64,000 bases of DNA from CAUPWF01 sp963515125 (GTDB lineage Bacteria; Bacillota; Clostridia; Lachnospirales; Lachnospiraceae), in NCBI GenBank assembly GCA_052116865.1, contig JBQKKG010000009.1, positions 62,001 through 126,000 on the forward strand, in the 5' to 3' direction. Under the pieces are notes generated by a model. That model was not told the origin of the DNA. It ran no database searches and saw only the letters and a list, made by a program, of their open reading frames with translations. Made by a program: the position numbers and the translations under genes. Positions 10,285 through 16,958 of the stretch are shown one piece after another (the stretch's first letter is position 1; each line of letters starts with the position of its first letter).

Positions 10285-10941
10285 TTAACTTTGTAATTCT
10301 TTTAAAACCATGCTCCTATAGGCCACCCACATTCGCTCCATATCTCTACGTCTCTGTCGACATTCCTCCTCTGCAATGTTATCAATCAGACCAGAACCTT
10401 TTTCTAGAATTCCCCAAATAGTTCCTCCAAGCATGACGGCGTATATTTCGCAATTCAAGTCTTTTCGAATACTACCATCAGCGACACCCTTTTCTAAAAC
10501 AACTTGAAGATATTTTGTTTTGATATAAAATAAATTATTGTTATACTCTACTTGTTCCATACTGGAAAAGTGCTCGCTTTGCCTATGTACGTAAACAGAC
10601 ATTTCTCGAACAAGCATTCTTTCTTGTGGGTTTTCAATAAATTGTTTATATTCAAAATCTATAATAGCTCCCATAATCTGTAAGCCCGTCATATGTTCTG
10701 CATCAAGGAGTTTTAGGTGCTCTTCTCGTATCTGAATATCTTTTTCACAAACACGTTTTGCTACAATGGAGATAAGATTTTCTTTTGCCCCAAAATATTT
10801 ATTTAACGTACGTACCGTAACTCCTGCTTTTTCAGCTATATCTTTGCGTGTTGTATTCAATATCCCTCTTTCTTTATATACTTCAACGGCAGTATCAATT
10901 ACATGATTTTTCCCTGCTTTCATCATCTCGTTATGTGACAT
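10285..10941 (-). CDS. TetR/AcrR-family transcriptional regulator
   Basis: A 218-residue TetR-type repressor. An N-terminal helix-turn-helix spans about residues 14-60 (AVEVYKERG, TRKDIAEKAGVTVRTLNKYF). It is followed by an all-helical ligand-binding and dimerisation region without recognisable specificity. It lies upstream of the chemoreceptor gene on the same strand with a 70-base gap, so the two may be cotranscribed. It is divergent from the promoter at 11085-11113, which probably once served queT. A TTCCC-N5-GGGAA dyad just upstream is a candidate autoregulatory operator. The family assignment is firm; target and inducer are unknown. Confidence 0.88.
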   Translation of the reverse strand: MSHNEMMKAGKNHVIDTAVEVYKERGILNTTRKDIAEKAGVTVRTLNKYFGAKENLISIVAKRVCEKDIQIREEHLKLLDAEHMTGLQIMGAIIDFEYKQFIENPQERMLVREMSVYVHRQSEHFSSMEQVEYNNNLFYIKTKYLQVVLEKGVADGSIRKDLNCEIYAVMLGGTIWGILEKGSGLIDNIAEEECRQRRRDMERMWVAYRSMVLKELQS

Positions 10942-10973
10942 AGACTAATCCTTGACCTTTATTTTAATTTTCA

Positions 10974-10988
10974 TTCCCACACCGGGAA
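10974..10988. promoter_or_regulatory. Candidate operator dyad upstream of TetR gene
   Basis: TTCCC-ACACC-GGGAA lies about 35 bases before the TetR start codon. A second near-copy of one half (GAATGGG) follows. TetR proteins commonly autoregulate through such dyads; nothing else supports this one. Confidence 0.25.
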
Positions 10989-11084
10989 CGGAATGGGTAA
11001 AAAATATATTCCCAAACAGAATATACTATATTTTACATAATATGTCATAATTCGACAAAAGTCAATCATGTATATATACTACCA

Positions 11085-11113
11085 TTTACATTTTTATTTT
11101 TCCGTGCTACAAT
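11085..11113 (+). promoter_or_regulatory. Sigma-A promoter, probably the original queT promoter
   Basis: TTTACA, a 17-base spacer and TACAAT lie about 50 bases upstream of the partial preQ1 aptamer at 11161. No plus-strand gene follows within 2.8 kb. The layout fits the promoter that drove the queT leader before the integrated element separated the two. Confidence 0.6.
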
Positions 11114-11160
11114 ACATGCGTTGGAAAAAGCGAACCATAATTCGTGCTTCTAACAGATTC

Positions 11161-11186
11161 AATCGGTGTGTTCGAGACCTTCCACA
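11161..11186 (+). repeat. attL: 26-bp direct repeat, left copy
   Basis: Identical to 16371-16396. It holds the P1 5' strand (GGTGTG), the loop and four bases of the P1 3' strand of the preQ1 aptamer. Here it is followed by AGTGTGG instead of CC, so the aptamer cannot close properly. Confidence 0.88.
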
Positions 11187-11213
11187 AGTGTGGTTGGTCT
11201 CTTTATTGTTTTT
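11174..11213 (+). terminator. Terminator-like hairpin straddling attL
   Basis: GAGACC-TT-CCACA-AG-TGTGG-TT-GGTCTC (11174-11201): 11 base pairs with a 2x2 internal loop, then TTTATTGTTTTTT. The left arm is riboswitch core sequence and the right arm is element sequence. It would stop transcription arriving from the promoter at 11085-11113. It could instead, or also, be the inverted core site for the recombinase. Confidence 0.55.
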
Positions 11214-11287
11214 TACACTATTTCCAATGCAAAAGTCGCATAATTACTATGTATTTATTCCTATTTTTACTCTCTGTACAAGTTTTG

Positions 11288-11305
11288 AGTTCCATTTTAG
11301 TTCCA
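11288..11305 (+). repeat. Possible integrase arm-type site, left
   Basis: An 18-bp sequence (AGTTCCATTTTAGTTCCA) identical to 16308-16325, itself two copies of AGTTCCA. It lies about 100 bases inside the left end. Tyrosine recombinases of phages and ICEs bind such short direct repeats with their N-terminal domain. Confidence 0.55.
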
Positions 11306-11486
11306 CTAGTCAAAGGTTATGTCTATATCATATTTCTTACCACCCTACCGAACTCCATATCATCAATTTGCAAGTTAATGTTGTCAACTTCCTTACAATT
11401 ACTTAAATTGCCATAGTCTACAGTTCTCTGATTTTGTTAACACGCCTTGTTTTTATTTTATATAAGTGCACATACACCTTTTATAT

Positions 11487-11520
11487 AGTAAATAAAATAC
11501 CACCTACCGAAGGTAAGTGG
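11487..11520 (-). terminator. Terminator closing the element's minus-strand gene set
   Basis: An 8-bp stem (11500-11507 with 11513-11520, one G-T pair) with a TTCG-type loop, then TATTTTATTT on the minus strand. It lies four bases past the zinc-ribbon gene stop. Confidence 0.75.
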
Positions 11521-11523
11521 CAT

Positions 11524-11688
11524 CTAGTCTTCATTTATCATCATTCCACAATGATTACATTTGAAATATTTACTTGTTTTAGGATCGTATGGTGTTTTCA
11601 ATATGCCCTTTTTGCATTCTGGGCAAACCACATCCTCACCGTTCCTTAATTTATCATAATGTATATCTATTTTTATCAAACATACCAT
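11524..11688 (-). CDS. Small zinc-ribbon protein
   Basis: A 54-codon frame with two CxxC knuckles (CPECKKG, then CNHCGMM near the C-terminus), typical of zinc-ribbon miniproteins in phages and plasmids. The ATG at 11686-11688 touches its AAAAAGGA ribosome site. The in-frame TTG at 11677-11679 is better spaced and may be the true start (51 residues). It is the last gene before a good terminator. The four cysteines and the terminator argue that it is real; its function is unknown. Confidence 0.6.
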   Translation of the reverse strand: MVCLIKIDIHYDKLRNGEDVVCPECKKGILKTPYDPKTSKYFKCNHCGMMINED

Positions 11689-11755
11689 TCCTTTTTATAT
11701 AAACCTTATATCACCACTTAGTTAAAATCATTATAATTTTTTATAACAATTATTT

Positions 11756-11977
11756 TTATGCCATTGTATTAATGTCAAAAACATATGATGTGTTTAAATT
11801 CAATGCTTCAAATACATCATTTTTTGTGCGTTCACTTATTGAAGGTAAGCATGCACTTTTTACCAAGTCTGCTATATCTAAATTATTAGCTGAAATGTGT
11901 TTGCTAATATACAGATAATCCTTATCAGTTATTCCATTAAAGTAAAATGGAAACTCTTTTATAAAGCAATTATTCAT
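11756..11977 (-). CDS. Hypothetical protein of the integrated element
   Basis: 73 residues, no recognised domain, no membrane segment, mixed charge. Its ATG overlaps the stop of the preceding gene in an ATGA arrangement (11974-11977), which implies translational coupling and argues that both small frames are real. The region ISERTKNDVFEALN looks helical. I do not recognise it. Confidence 0.55.
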   Translation of the reverse strand: MNNCFIKEFPFYFNGITDKDYLYISKHISANNLDIADLVKSACLPSISERTKNDVFEALNLNTSYVFDINTMA

Positions 11978-12195
11978 TGGCTACCTCCTATATTTTTTAA
12001 AATAATCTGCTTGGAACTGCTGCAACAATAAGTTGCTCTTTTGTTTTTAGTATACTTTATTTCACCTGCTCTTATTTTTTCAAAATTCTTTAGGTAGTAT
12101 TCTCGTTCAAAGTCATATTCTTTAGGTGTCATCCCATCTCTCCAATAAGGAGCCTTTTTTATATTTTCAGTTGCCCAATCATTCTTTTCACCCAT
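11974..12195 (-). CDS. Hypothetical protein of the integrated element
   Basis: 73 residues from the ATG at 12193-12195, chosen because GGAGGT lies eight bases upstream; a longer in-frame start at 12222 has no such site. The N-terminal half is acidic and aromatic (WRDGMTPKEYDFEREYYLKNFEKI) and the C-terminal half is basic (KYTKNKRATYCC). It is coupled to the next gene by a 4-base overlap. No family is recognised. Confidence 0.55.
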   Translation of the reverse strand: MGEKNDWATENIKKAPYWRDGMTPKEYDFEREYYLKNFEKIRAGEIKYTKNKRATYCCSSSKQIILKNIGGSQ

Positions 12196-12394
12196 TAAAT
12201 TGTACCTCCATCTAACATCCAAACACTTAGGACTACAAAAATAGGATGCCGACGTATCGCCACCCTATAAAACGACCAATTCGTTCTAATATTTTAGTCA
12301 CTCTATTTTGTATATTTAACAGACTGTTTTCAACCTTTCTATTAGCCCAAATACCCTCTTTATATCACTTGATTGTTTTTCTCTCTATTTTTTA

Positions 12395-13240
12395 TTACTT
12401 AAGTTTTTTATAAATTTTATTTGTAGTCTCCGCATATTCATTAAAACCACAATCATCTTTAAACTTAAATATTAGTGGTATTATTATTAATGTTGAAAAT
12501 CCCATAAACACTGTTACAAAAAAAATATTTTCCAAAATAAGCATGTATTTGGTCACGATATCATAATAATAAATTGCGACAGAACAAATAACTAACAAAG
12601 TTAATAAAATCATTGTTATATTATCAAGAATTAGTTTTCTTGTATTTTTTGCACATATCAAACTAGTAGTTAACGGCACTATTCCTAAGAAAAAAATACA
12701 TGAATCAACATATAACTGGTTAAATTCTTGCTTATATACATAGAAATGCAAATAGGTACTTCCCATGAATCCAAATAACAAAAAGAAATTCAAAATTTTA
12801 ATTGCTGAGTCACCCTTAACTTCTTTTTTGGCTCTTTCCCAATCATATTTTAGCAATGATGATATTAATAATACGAGAATCTCTTTCTGGTTTATAAATC
12901 TATCTATATCCCTTTCTTTTTCTATTGTTTCAATAATATACCAAATATGTGCATCTTCTAATATTTCATTTCCAAATTTGTTTCCTTTGCCAGGTAATTC
13001 TTTCAACTTATCAATTCCATTAACATTTATTCTAACTTTCAACTTATTCAAATATTTTTCAATATTATACATCGAAGCTTGCGAAATTTCTTGCGAGATT
13101 TCTCTCATTTCCATTCTCCACTGCTGTCTTTCTGCAGTTATATATTTTAGAGCATTATTTACTTTATTCTGATAATATGCTATTAACGCAGTTACGATTG
13201 CAATGACGACACCAGATGTAAGTATCATTTGTATATCCAT
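12395..13240 (-). CDS. Orphan membrane protein of the integrated element
   Basis: 281 residues. An N-terminal membrane helix (about 7-23) is followed by a cytoplasmic helical region with the motif AERQQWRMEMREI (about 36-48). Versions of this motif occur in many uncharacterised membrane proteins of plasmids and prophages. Four to five further hydrophobic segments lie around residues 146-168, 175-193, 207-227 and 235-258. It has a GGAGGG ribosome site and is not overlapped by neighbours, so it looks like a self-contained cargo gene. In a remnant that has lost its structural genes, a retained membrane protein could be an exclusion or defence factor. That is only inference; I do not know its function. 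Confidence 0.65.
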   Translation of the reverse strand: MDIQMILTSGVVIAIVTALIAYYQNKVNNALKYITAERQQWRMEMREISQEISQASMYNIEKYLNKLKVRINVNGIDKLKELPGKGNKFGNEILEDAHIWYIIETIEKERDIDRFINQKEILVLLISSLLKYDWERAKKEVKGDSAIKILNFFLLFGFMGSTYLHFYVYKQEFNQLYVDSCIFFLGIVPLTTSLICAKNTRKLILDNITMILLTLLVICSVAIYYYDIVTKYMLILENIFFVTVFMGFSTLIIIPLIFKFKDDCGFNEYAETTNKIYKKLK

Positions 13241-13448
13241 TTTCCCTCCTTGACCTATATATATTATATAAAATCAGTATACATCAAGAATATTTTAAAG
13301 CAAGCTATTTTATTATCATAAAAAGCGTCCTGCATTGCTGCACAGCGCCTTCTCATATATTGATTTGCAAGTGGGGTACGTCTCATATCTCATTCACACT
13401 TTGACCTGTTTACACTATACCAAACCCCTATAGTGCCATACAATGACA

Positions 13449-13865
13449 TCACTCAGGTAATTTGAATTTAGGTAATGCTTTTCCGTGAAGTCTGTGAACA
13501 TGTCTTAAACTGCACCCTATTTCGTTACAGATTTCTTCAAACTTCATACCATTTATGTACTTTAGTTCTAGTATTTCTTGTAGCTTTTCATCATTCATCA
13601 ATTCTATTTGTTTACGTACTTCTGTATAAACAGTTATGCGGTCGTACTTTGCTTTTATTAAGTCGCTTAACATCTCATCTAGCTTTACCATATAGTCTGA
13701 TAAATCTTTTATACTGTTTGAATGTGGCATATCATCGTAACTTATACATGGACACATTTTATCTAACCTAAACTCTTTTATTTGATTTTCTATGCGTTTA
13801 ACTGCTCTTTTAGAATAAATGTACTGCATAAGATATTCCTTCTTTTCTTCATTCTCTACCGTCAA
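13449..13865 (-). CDS. ArpU/DUF1492-like phage transcription regulator
   Basis: 138 residues: a helical N-terminus with paired cysteines (CPC), a central coiled coil (about 40-90) and a C-terminal sigma-70 region-4-like helix-turn-helix (LELKYINGMKFEEICNEIG, then SLRHVHRLHGKAL). This is the layout of the ArpU/RinA/DUF1492 regulators that switch on late genes in phages of Firmicutes and normally sit just upstream of the terminase genes. Here no terminase follows; the next minus-strand gene is the orphan membrane protein. Late genes have therefore been lost, or the element is a satellite without them. Confidence 0.72.
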   Translation of the reverse strand: MTVENEEKKEYLMQYIYSKRAVKRIENQIKEFRLDKMCPCISYDDMPHSNSIKDLSDYMVKLDEMLSDLIKAKYDRITVYTEVRKQIELMNDEKLQEILELKYINGMKFEEICNEIGCSLRHVHRLHGKALPKFKLPE

Positions 13866-13942
13866 TCTCGTAGCTCTCTTTTTCTAAAATTTTTATTTAA
13901 AATTATGCATCTATTATGTTATTCTTATAAAGGGTGATTATT

Positions 13943-14146
13943 ATGATGCGCGTTTATTTTTGTTCAAAATGCAAAAGATGTACATTTACAAATAATAAAT
14001 CTCGTGCTACATGTTGTAATGCTAAAATGATTTTAATTAATGTAAATGCAAACCGATTCTTTAAAATGGATATTAAGCAACGTATTGATTTCTTACAATC
14101 ATATTTTAACCATTCTAGGAATCAACTTCTTGTTACTTTTCTTTAA
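13943..14146 (+). CDS. Possible small Cys-rich phage protein
   Basis: About 67 residues from the ATG at 13943 (AAAGGG ribosome site about seven bases upstream). It begins MMRVYFCSKCKRCTF and continues with a CC pair (ATCCNAKM), which resembles the CPxCxxxT...CC zinc-binding miniproteins of clostridial prophages, and ends with a charged helix (DIKQRIDFLQSY). It is the only plus-strand frame in the middle of the element. The pattern supports a real gene, but the orientation is unusual and confidence is moderate. Confidence 0.45.
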   Translation: MMRVYFCSKCKRCTFTNNKSRATCCNAKMILINVNANRFFKMDIKQRIDFLQSYFNHSRNQLLVTFL

Positions 14147-14287
14147 AATATTCCTTTTTAGTCATGTTTTATATATTAATTCATACAACATACTGATATT
14201 TCTGATGGCCACTTTAGGTCTTGTCTCTATTGTAATTTTCTTGTTTTGTCGGATAGTGAGCTGGCATAGTTACTATCCGACTGTTAT

Positions 14288-14659
14288 CTATTCTTTTTGC
14301 TCCAATTCTTTTTCTGGTACGAACCCAGCAATCCAAACTTCTTGCATTTCTAGTATTGAATATGACTCCGGATAATTACTCCTCATTTGAATAAAAATTT
14401 TAGATAATACTTCTTTGTATTCATCTGGTCCACAACAATCTGGTCTTCGTATGGCTATCAATCTTATACAAGTATCCTTTTGATCACATTTGGCAGTTTT
14501 ACAAATTTCATACTGACCATCCAATATAGCTTCAACATATATGCCTGTTTCTAAAAAAATTAATTCTGTATTTTTTAACCATGACTTAAAAATTGAATCT
14601 ACATCGTTCATGTTTTCTCCACCGCAAAAAGAAATAATATACCTTTCAGTTTTTTGCAT
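14288..14659 (-). CDS. Hypothetical protein of the integrated element
   Basis: 123 residues with a GGGAG ribosome site seven bases upstream of the start; an internal ATG at residue 17 also has GGAG and would give 107 residues. The central part has cysteines in a possible metal-binding layout (ICKTAKCDQKDTCIRL, then PDCCGP). The C-terminus is acidic and ends KELEQKE. No family is recognised. It sits downstream of the helicase loader, within the early-gene set. Confidence 0.55.
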   Translation of the reverse strand: MQKTERYIISFCGGENMNDVDSIFKSWLKNTELIFLETGIYVEAILDGQYEICKTAKCDQKDTCIRLIAIRRPDCCGPDEYKEVLSKIFIQMRSNYPESYSILEMQEVWIAGFVPEKELEQKE

Positions 14660-14722
14660 TTGTTCACTCCCTTAATCTCTTTATATATCATATGTGATTC
14701 AAATAACTTGTTGAAACCTTCT

Positions 14723-15556
14723 CTATCCTCTACCTTCTGTCATCTTACTAATTAGAGTAGATTGATTTTTACTTGCAATAGCATCCCTTACAGATTCCTC
14801 TGGAAAAGCTATTTGATATGTCTTTTCTTTGATTCTGTTTGTGATTCTATCATCACATTGCAATGTATCTAGAGAATAATTACTAGTAAATATTGTAACT
14901 TTATTACCTATGTATCTCTCATTTATGATGTGATAAAATTTTTCACTAATCCAATCTTTTACTTTTTCTGTTCCAAAATCGTCTATGATTGGCACTGGTG
15001 TCGTAGATAATGAATCTAAGAGCTTACTCTCACTTTTACACTCGTCATCCCAGCATCTTTTGATTTCGTTTAGTATCGTTGTCGATACAGCAAATTTCAC
15101 CTGTTGATTTTTATTCCCCATCAAATCATTCGCAATGCTTGCAACCATTCTTGTTTTTCCGGATCCTTTCGTGTTCGAGTATATGTATAATCCCATACCC
15201 GTTTTTTTCATATCCTCAAAATTTATTAAATAATATTTAATTGCATTACATGCACCTTTAATAATTACCTTGGAATCCTCTTTTTCATATACACCTAATT
15301 CAAATGTTTCAAGCGTCATATTCTTAAAAGTAACTGGTATGTCTGCAAATCTAAGTCTGTTATTCATTATCATTTTTTCTCTACATGCACAAGGCCTTGC
15401 ACACACTCTTCCTTTTTCATCCTCATAAGATATCCATCCACTACCACCACACACTTCGCATACTTTAGAACTCTTCGAAGTCCCCAATGCATCCTTATCT
15501 TGCGAGTTCTCCGACAATGCCTTCATCCTTTGTAATGTCGTATCCAGCTGGTCCAT
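14723..15556 (-). CDS. DnaC/IstB-like helicase loader ATPase
   Basis: 277 residues from the ATG at 15554-15556. That start has GGAGGA seven bases upstream; an upstream in-frame start lacks one. An N-terminal zinc finger (CEVCGGSGW, then CARPCAC) at about 32-60 precedes an AAA+ core with Walker A NTKGSGKTR (about 130-138) and Walker B VPIIDDFG (about 195). An arginine-containing sensor region (DDRITNRIKE) follows. Phage DnaC-type proteins load the replicative helicase with a DnaD-like replisome organiser, and the remnant of such a gene lies directly upstream and overlaps this one, as in intact clostridial prophages. It appears intact, but its partner is broken. Confidence 0.85.
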   Translation of the reverse strand: MDQLDTTLQRMKALSENSQDKDALGTSKSSKVCEVCGGSGWISYEDEKGRVCARPCACREKMIMNNRLRFADIPVTFKNMTLETFELGVYEKEDSKVIIKGACNAIKYYLINFEDMKKTGMGLYIYSNTKGSGKTRMVASIANDLMGNKNQQVKFAVSTTILNEIKRCWDDECKSESKLLDSLSTTPVPIIDDFGTEKVKDWISEKFYHIINERYIGNKVTIFTSNYSLDTLQCDDRITNRIKEKTYQIAFPEESVRDAIASKNQSTLISKMTEGRG

Positions 15557-15807
15557 CAAATTCCTCCGTTTTATAATTGCAATCAAGATAATCTATATAC
15601 CCGGAATTAAAAAACGTACTTCCGTTTTTCCCTTTTCTCCATCTGCATATCATCAACGAATCTTTCCACACAACGTTCTAGTTCTTCAAAATCAATCTTT
15701 TGTAATTTTTTCTTTTGAATTTCAGATACAGACCCTTTCCCCTTTTTGATCGAATACAACTTCCAAATAGATTCATAAAATTCATCTAGCGAATCCGTAT
15801 CGTGCAT
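15495..15807 (-). pseudogene. Replisome organiser fragment, truncated and frameshifted
   Basis: The open frame 15607-15807 encodes FYESIWKLYSIKKGKGSV and ERCVERFVDDMQ, the start of the C-terminal domain of DnaD-like phage replication proteins. The next conserved block, STFFNSGYIDYLD, is present in a different frame just downstream (about 15570-15620) and continues to a TAA at 15495-15497. A frameshift therefore lies near 15628-15645, in an A/G-rich run. The N-terminal DNA-binding half is missing: homology stops at 15805, where the integrase fragment begins on the other strand. Confidence 0.75.
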
Positions 15808-16309
15808 GGCATATCAAGTACTTTATTTTTGTGGTTTAAGAATAGGTGCATTATTTGCATTAGTTGCAGAGGATATTGACTTATCAGAAAATGTAATTCA
15901 CATTACTAAGTCACTACAGAGAGTTAAAAAAGCTGATATTATAACACCGCCAAAATCCGAAAAAGGCATTCGGGATATAACAATACCAGATTTCCTTTCA
16001 AAAGAACTTGAAATTTATATGAATATGATATATGATTGCAAAGGCAAAACTAGGCTTTTTGAGATTTCAAAGCAAAAACTATACTATCCTATGAAAAAGT
16101 ATTCTGAGATTGCGGATGTCCCTAAAATAAGGATTCATGACCTAAGACATTCACATGTAGCACTCTTAATTGAACAAGGAGTACTTCCACTTGCAATTGC
16201 ACAACGCTTAGGTCACGAGGATGTTTCCATTACCCTTGGAACTTACGGACATTTATATCCAAATAAGCAAAGAGAAATTGCAGGTATTTTAGGCAAACTT
16301 GAAATTTAG
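15806..16309 (+). pseudogene. Tyrosine recombinase, C-terminal catalytic fragment
   Basis: 167 residues that match only the catalytic domain of phage/ICE integrases: the first Arg (CGLRIGALFAL), the HxxR box (IHDLRHSH), the second His (RLGHEDVSI) and the Tyr nucleophile (TYGHLYPN). The arm-binding and core-binding domains (about 200 residues) are absent. Homology begins exactly at the junction with the replication fragment, and there is no ribosome site. The usual GEL of the first box is GAL. It sits 62 bases from attR, as expected for int. It is almost certainly inactive alone, so the element could move only if an integrase were supplied from elsewhere. Confidence 0.82.
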
Positions 16310-16325
16310 TTCCATTTTAGTTCCA
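16308..16325 (+). repeat. Possible integrase arm-type site, right
   Basis: 18 bp identical to 11288-11305, overlapping the integrase stop codon and about 45 bases inside the right end of the element. Confidence 0.55.
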
Positions 16326-16370
16326 TATGCTTAATATATTTTCTAAATAGCCATGAGTTAAGCCAAAAAT

Positions 16371-16396
16371 AATCGGTGTGTTCGAGACCTTCCACA
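16371..16396 (+). repeat. attR: 26-bp direct repeat, right copy
   Basis: Identical to 11161-11186. It forms the 5' part of the intact preQ1 aptamer, so integration preserved the aptamer next to queT. Confidence 0.88.
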
Positions 16397-16417
16397 CCTA
16401 AAATAAAACTAAAGGAG
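16375..16417 (+). promoter_or_regulatory. preQ1-I riboswitch controlling queT translation
   Basis: P1 is GGTGTG (16375-16380) paired with CACACC (16393-16398). The loop is TTCGAGACCTTC, and the A-rich tail is TAAAATAAAACTAAAGGAG (16399-16417). The loop CCTT (16388-16391) can pair with AAGG (16412-16415) in the tail to form the H-type pseudoknot. That AAGG is part of the Shine-Dalgarno sequence of the next gene, so ligand binding should block translation. The downstream gene is a QueT-type precursor transporter, the expected target. Confidence 0.85.
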
Positions 16418-16425
16418 AATTGAAT

Positions 16426-16911
16426 ATGAAAAACAAAGGTGTATTATTTATGACTCAGTCCGCCATGATTGCTGCCATCTACGTTGTCTTAACCGTAGTA
16501 TTTGCGCCATTTAGCTTTGGAGAGGTTCAAGTACGTATTGCAGAAGCACTTACCATCCTGCCTTTTTTTACAGGCGCTGCTATTCCAGGACTATTTATCG
16601 GGTGTGTGATTGGCAATATTTTAGGCGGAGCAATTTTACCAGACATTATCTTTGGTAGCCTTGCAACCTTAATCGGTGCATGTACAACATATCTATTACG
16701 TAGCCACAAGTTTTTAGCGCCCGTTGGTCCTATTGTTGCTAATACGATTGTTGTACCTTTTATCTTACGTTATGGATATAGTATTTTACTTCCAATTCCG
16801 ATCATGATGTTAAGTGTTGGTATTGGAGAAGTAATCTCTTGCGGTGTATTAGGCATGGTTCTACTATTTGCTTTAAATAAATACAGCCATTTAATTTTTA
16901 AAAAAGTATAA
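16426..16911 (+). CDS. queT: QueT-family queuosine precursor transporter
   Basis: 161 residues from the ATG at 16426, set by the AGGAG eight bases upstream inside the riboswitch tail. Five to six membrane helices carry the conserved QueT motifs (EVQVRIAEALTILPFF, and a glycine-rich stretch around GCVIGNILGGA). The protein is a small ECF-type substrate-binding membrane component thought to import a queuosine precursor (preQ0/preQ1). The preQ1-I aptamer immediately upstream agrees. The integrated element has cut the gene off from the probable original promoter at 11085-11113, so expression now depends on read-through from the element or on an unseen promoter. It is convergent with the aminopeptidase gene, with a shared palindrome between. 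Confidence 0.9.
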   Translation: MKNKGVLFMTQSAMIAAIYVVLTVVFAPFSFGEVQVRIAEALTILPFFTGAAIPGLFIGCVIGNILGGAILPDIIFGSLATLIGACTTYLLRSHKFLAPVGPIVANTIVVPFILRYGYSILLPIPIMMLSVGIGEVISCGVLGMVLLFALNKYSHLIFKKV

Positions 16912-16953
16912 AATAGGGACGGGGGCAATGTTACATTGCCCCCGTCCCTATTT
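16911..16953. repeat. GC-rich palindrome, type A, copy 1; probable bidirectional terminator
   Basis: Arms of 21 bp (16911-16931 and 16933-16953) around a single base, with the core GGGACGGGGGCAATG. It sits between the convergent stops of queT and the aminopeptidase and overlaps the queT stop. Confidence 0.85.
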
Positions 16954-16958
16954 ACTAT

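Larger units (their letters stand above)
11161..16396. mobile_element. Degenerate prophage-like integrated element in the preQ1 riboswitch
   Basis: About 5.2 kb bounded by a perfect 26-bp direct repeat (11161-11186 and 16371-16396). It carries phage-type genes: an integrase C-terminal fragment next to the right end, a replisome-organiser fragment, a DnaC-like helicase loader, an ArpU/DUF1492-like regulator, zinc-ribbon miniproteins and an orphan membrane protein. Capsid, terminase, repressor and lysis genes are absent. The int and replication fragments meet head to head at 15806, so a deletion has removed the lysogeny region. The host site is the queT riboswitch. Codon composition is more AT-rich than the flanks by eye. 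Confidence 0.85.

Noticed and set aside
11161..11186. Direct repeat as the 3' end of a tRNA (GTTCGA looks like a T-loop)
   Set aside because: The flanking five-base arms do not pair, no acceptor or CCA end follows, and the same sequence fits the preQ1-I aptamer at 16375-16417 in front of queT.
11144..11416. Plus-strand hydrophobic frames near the left end of the element
   Set aside because: They span the attL hairpin and arm-type repeats, have no ribosome site and are rich in AT-driven Leu/Phe/Ser codons.
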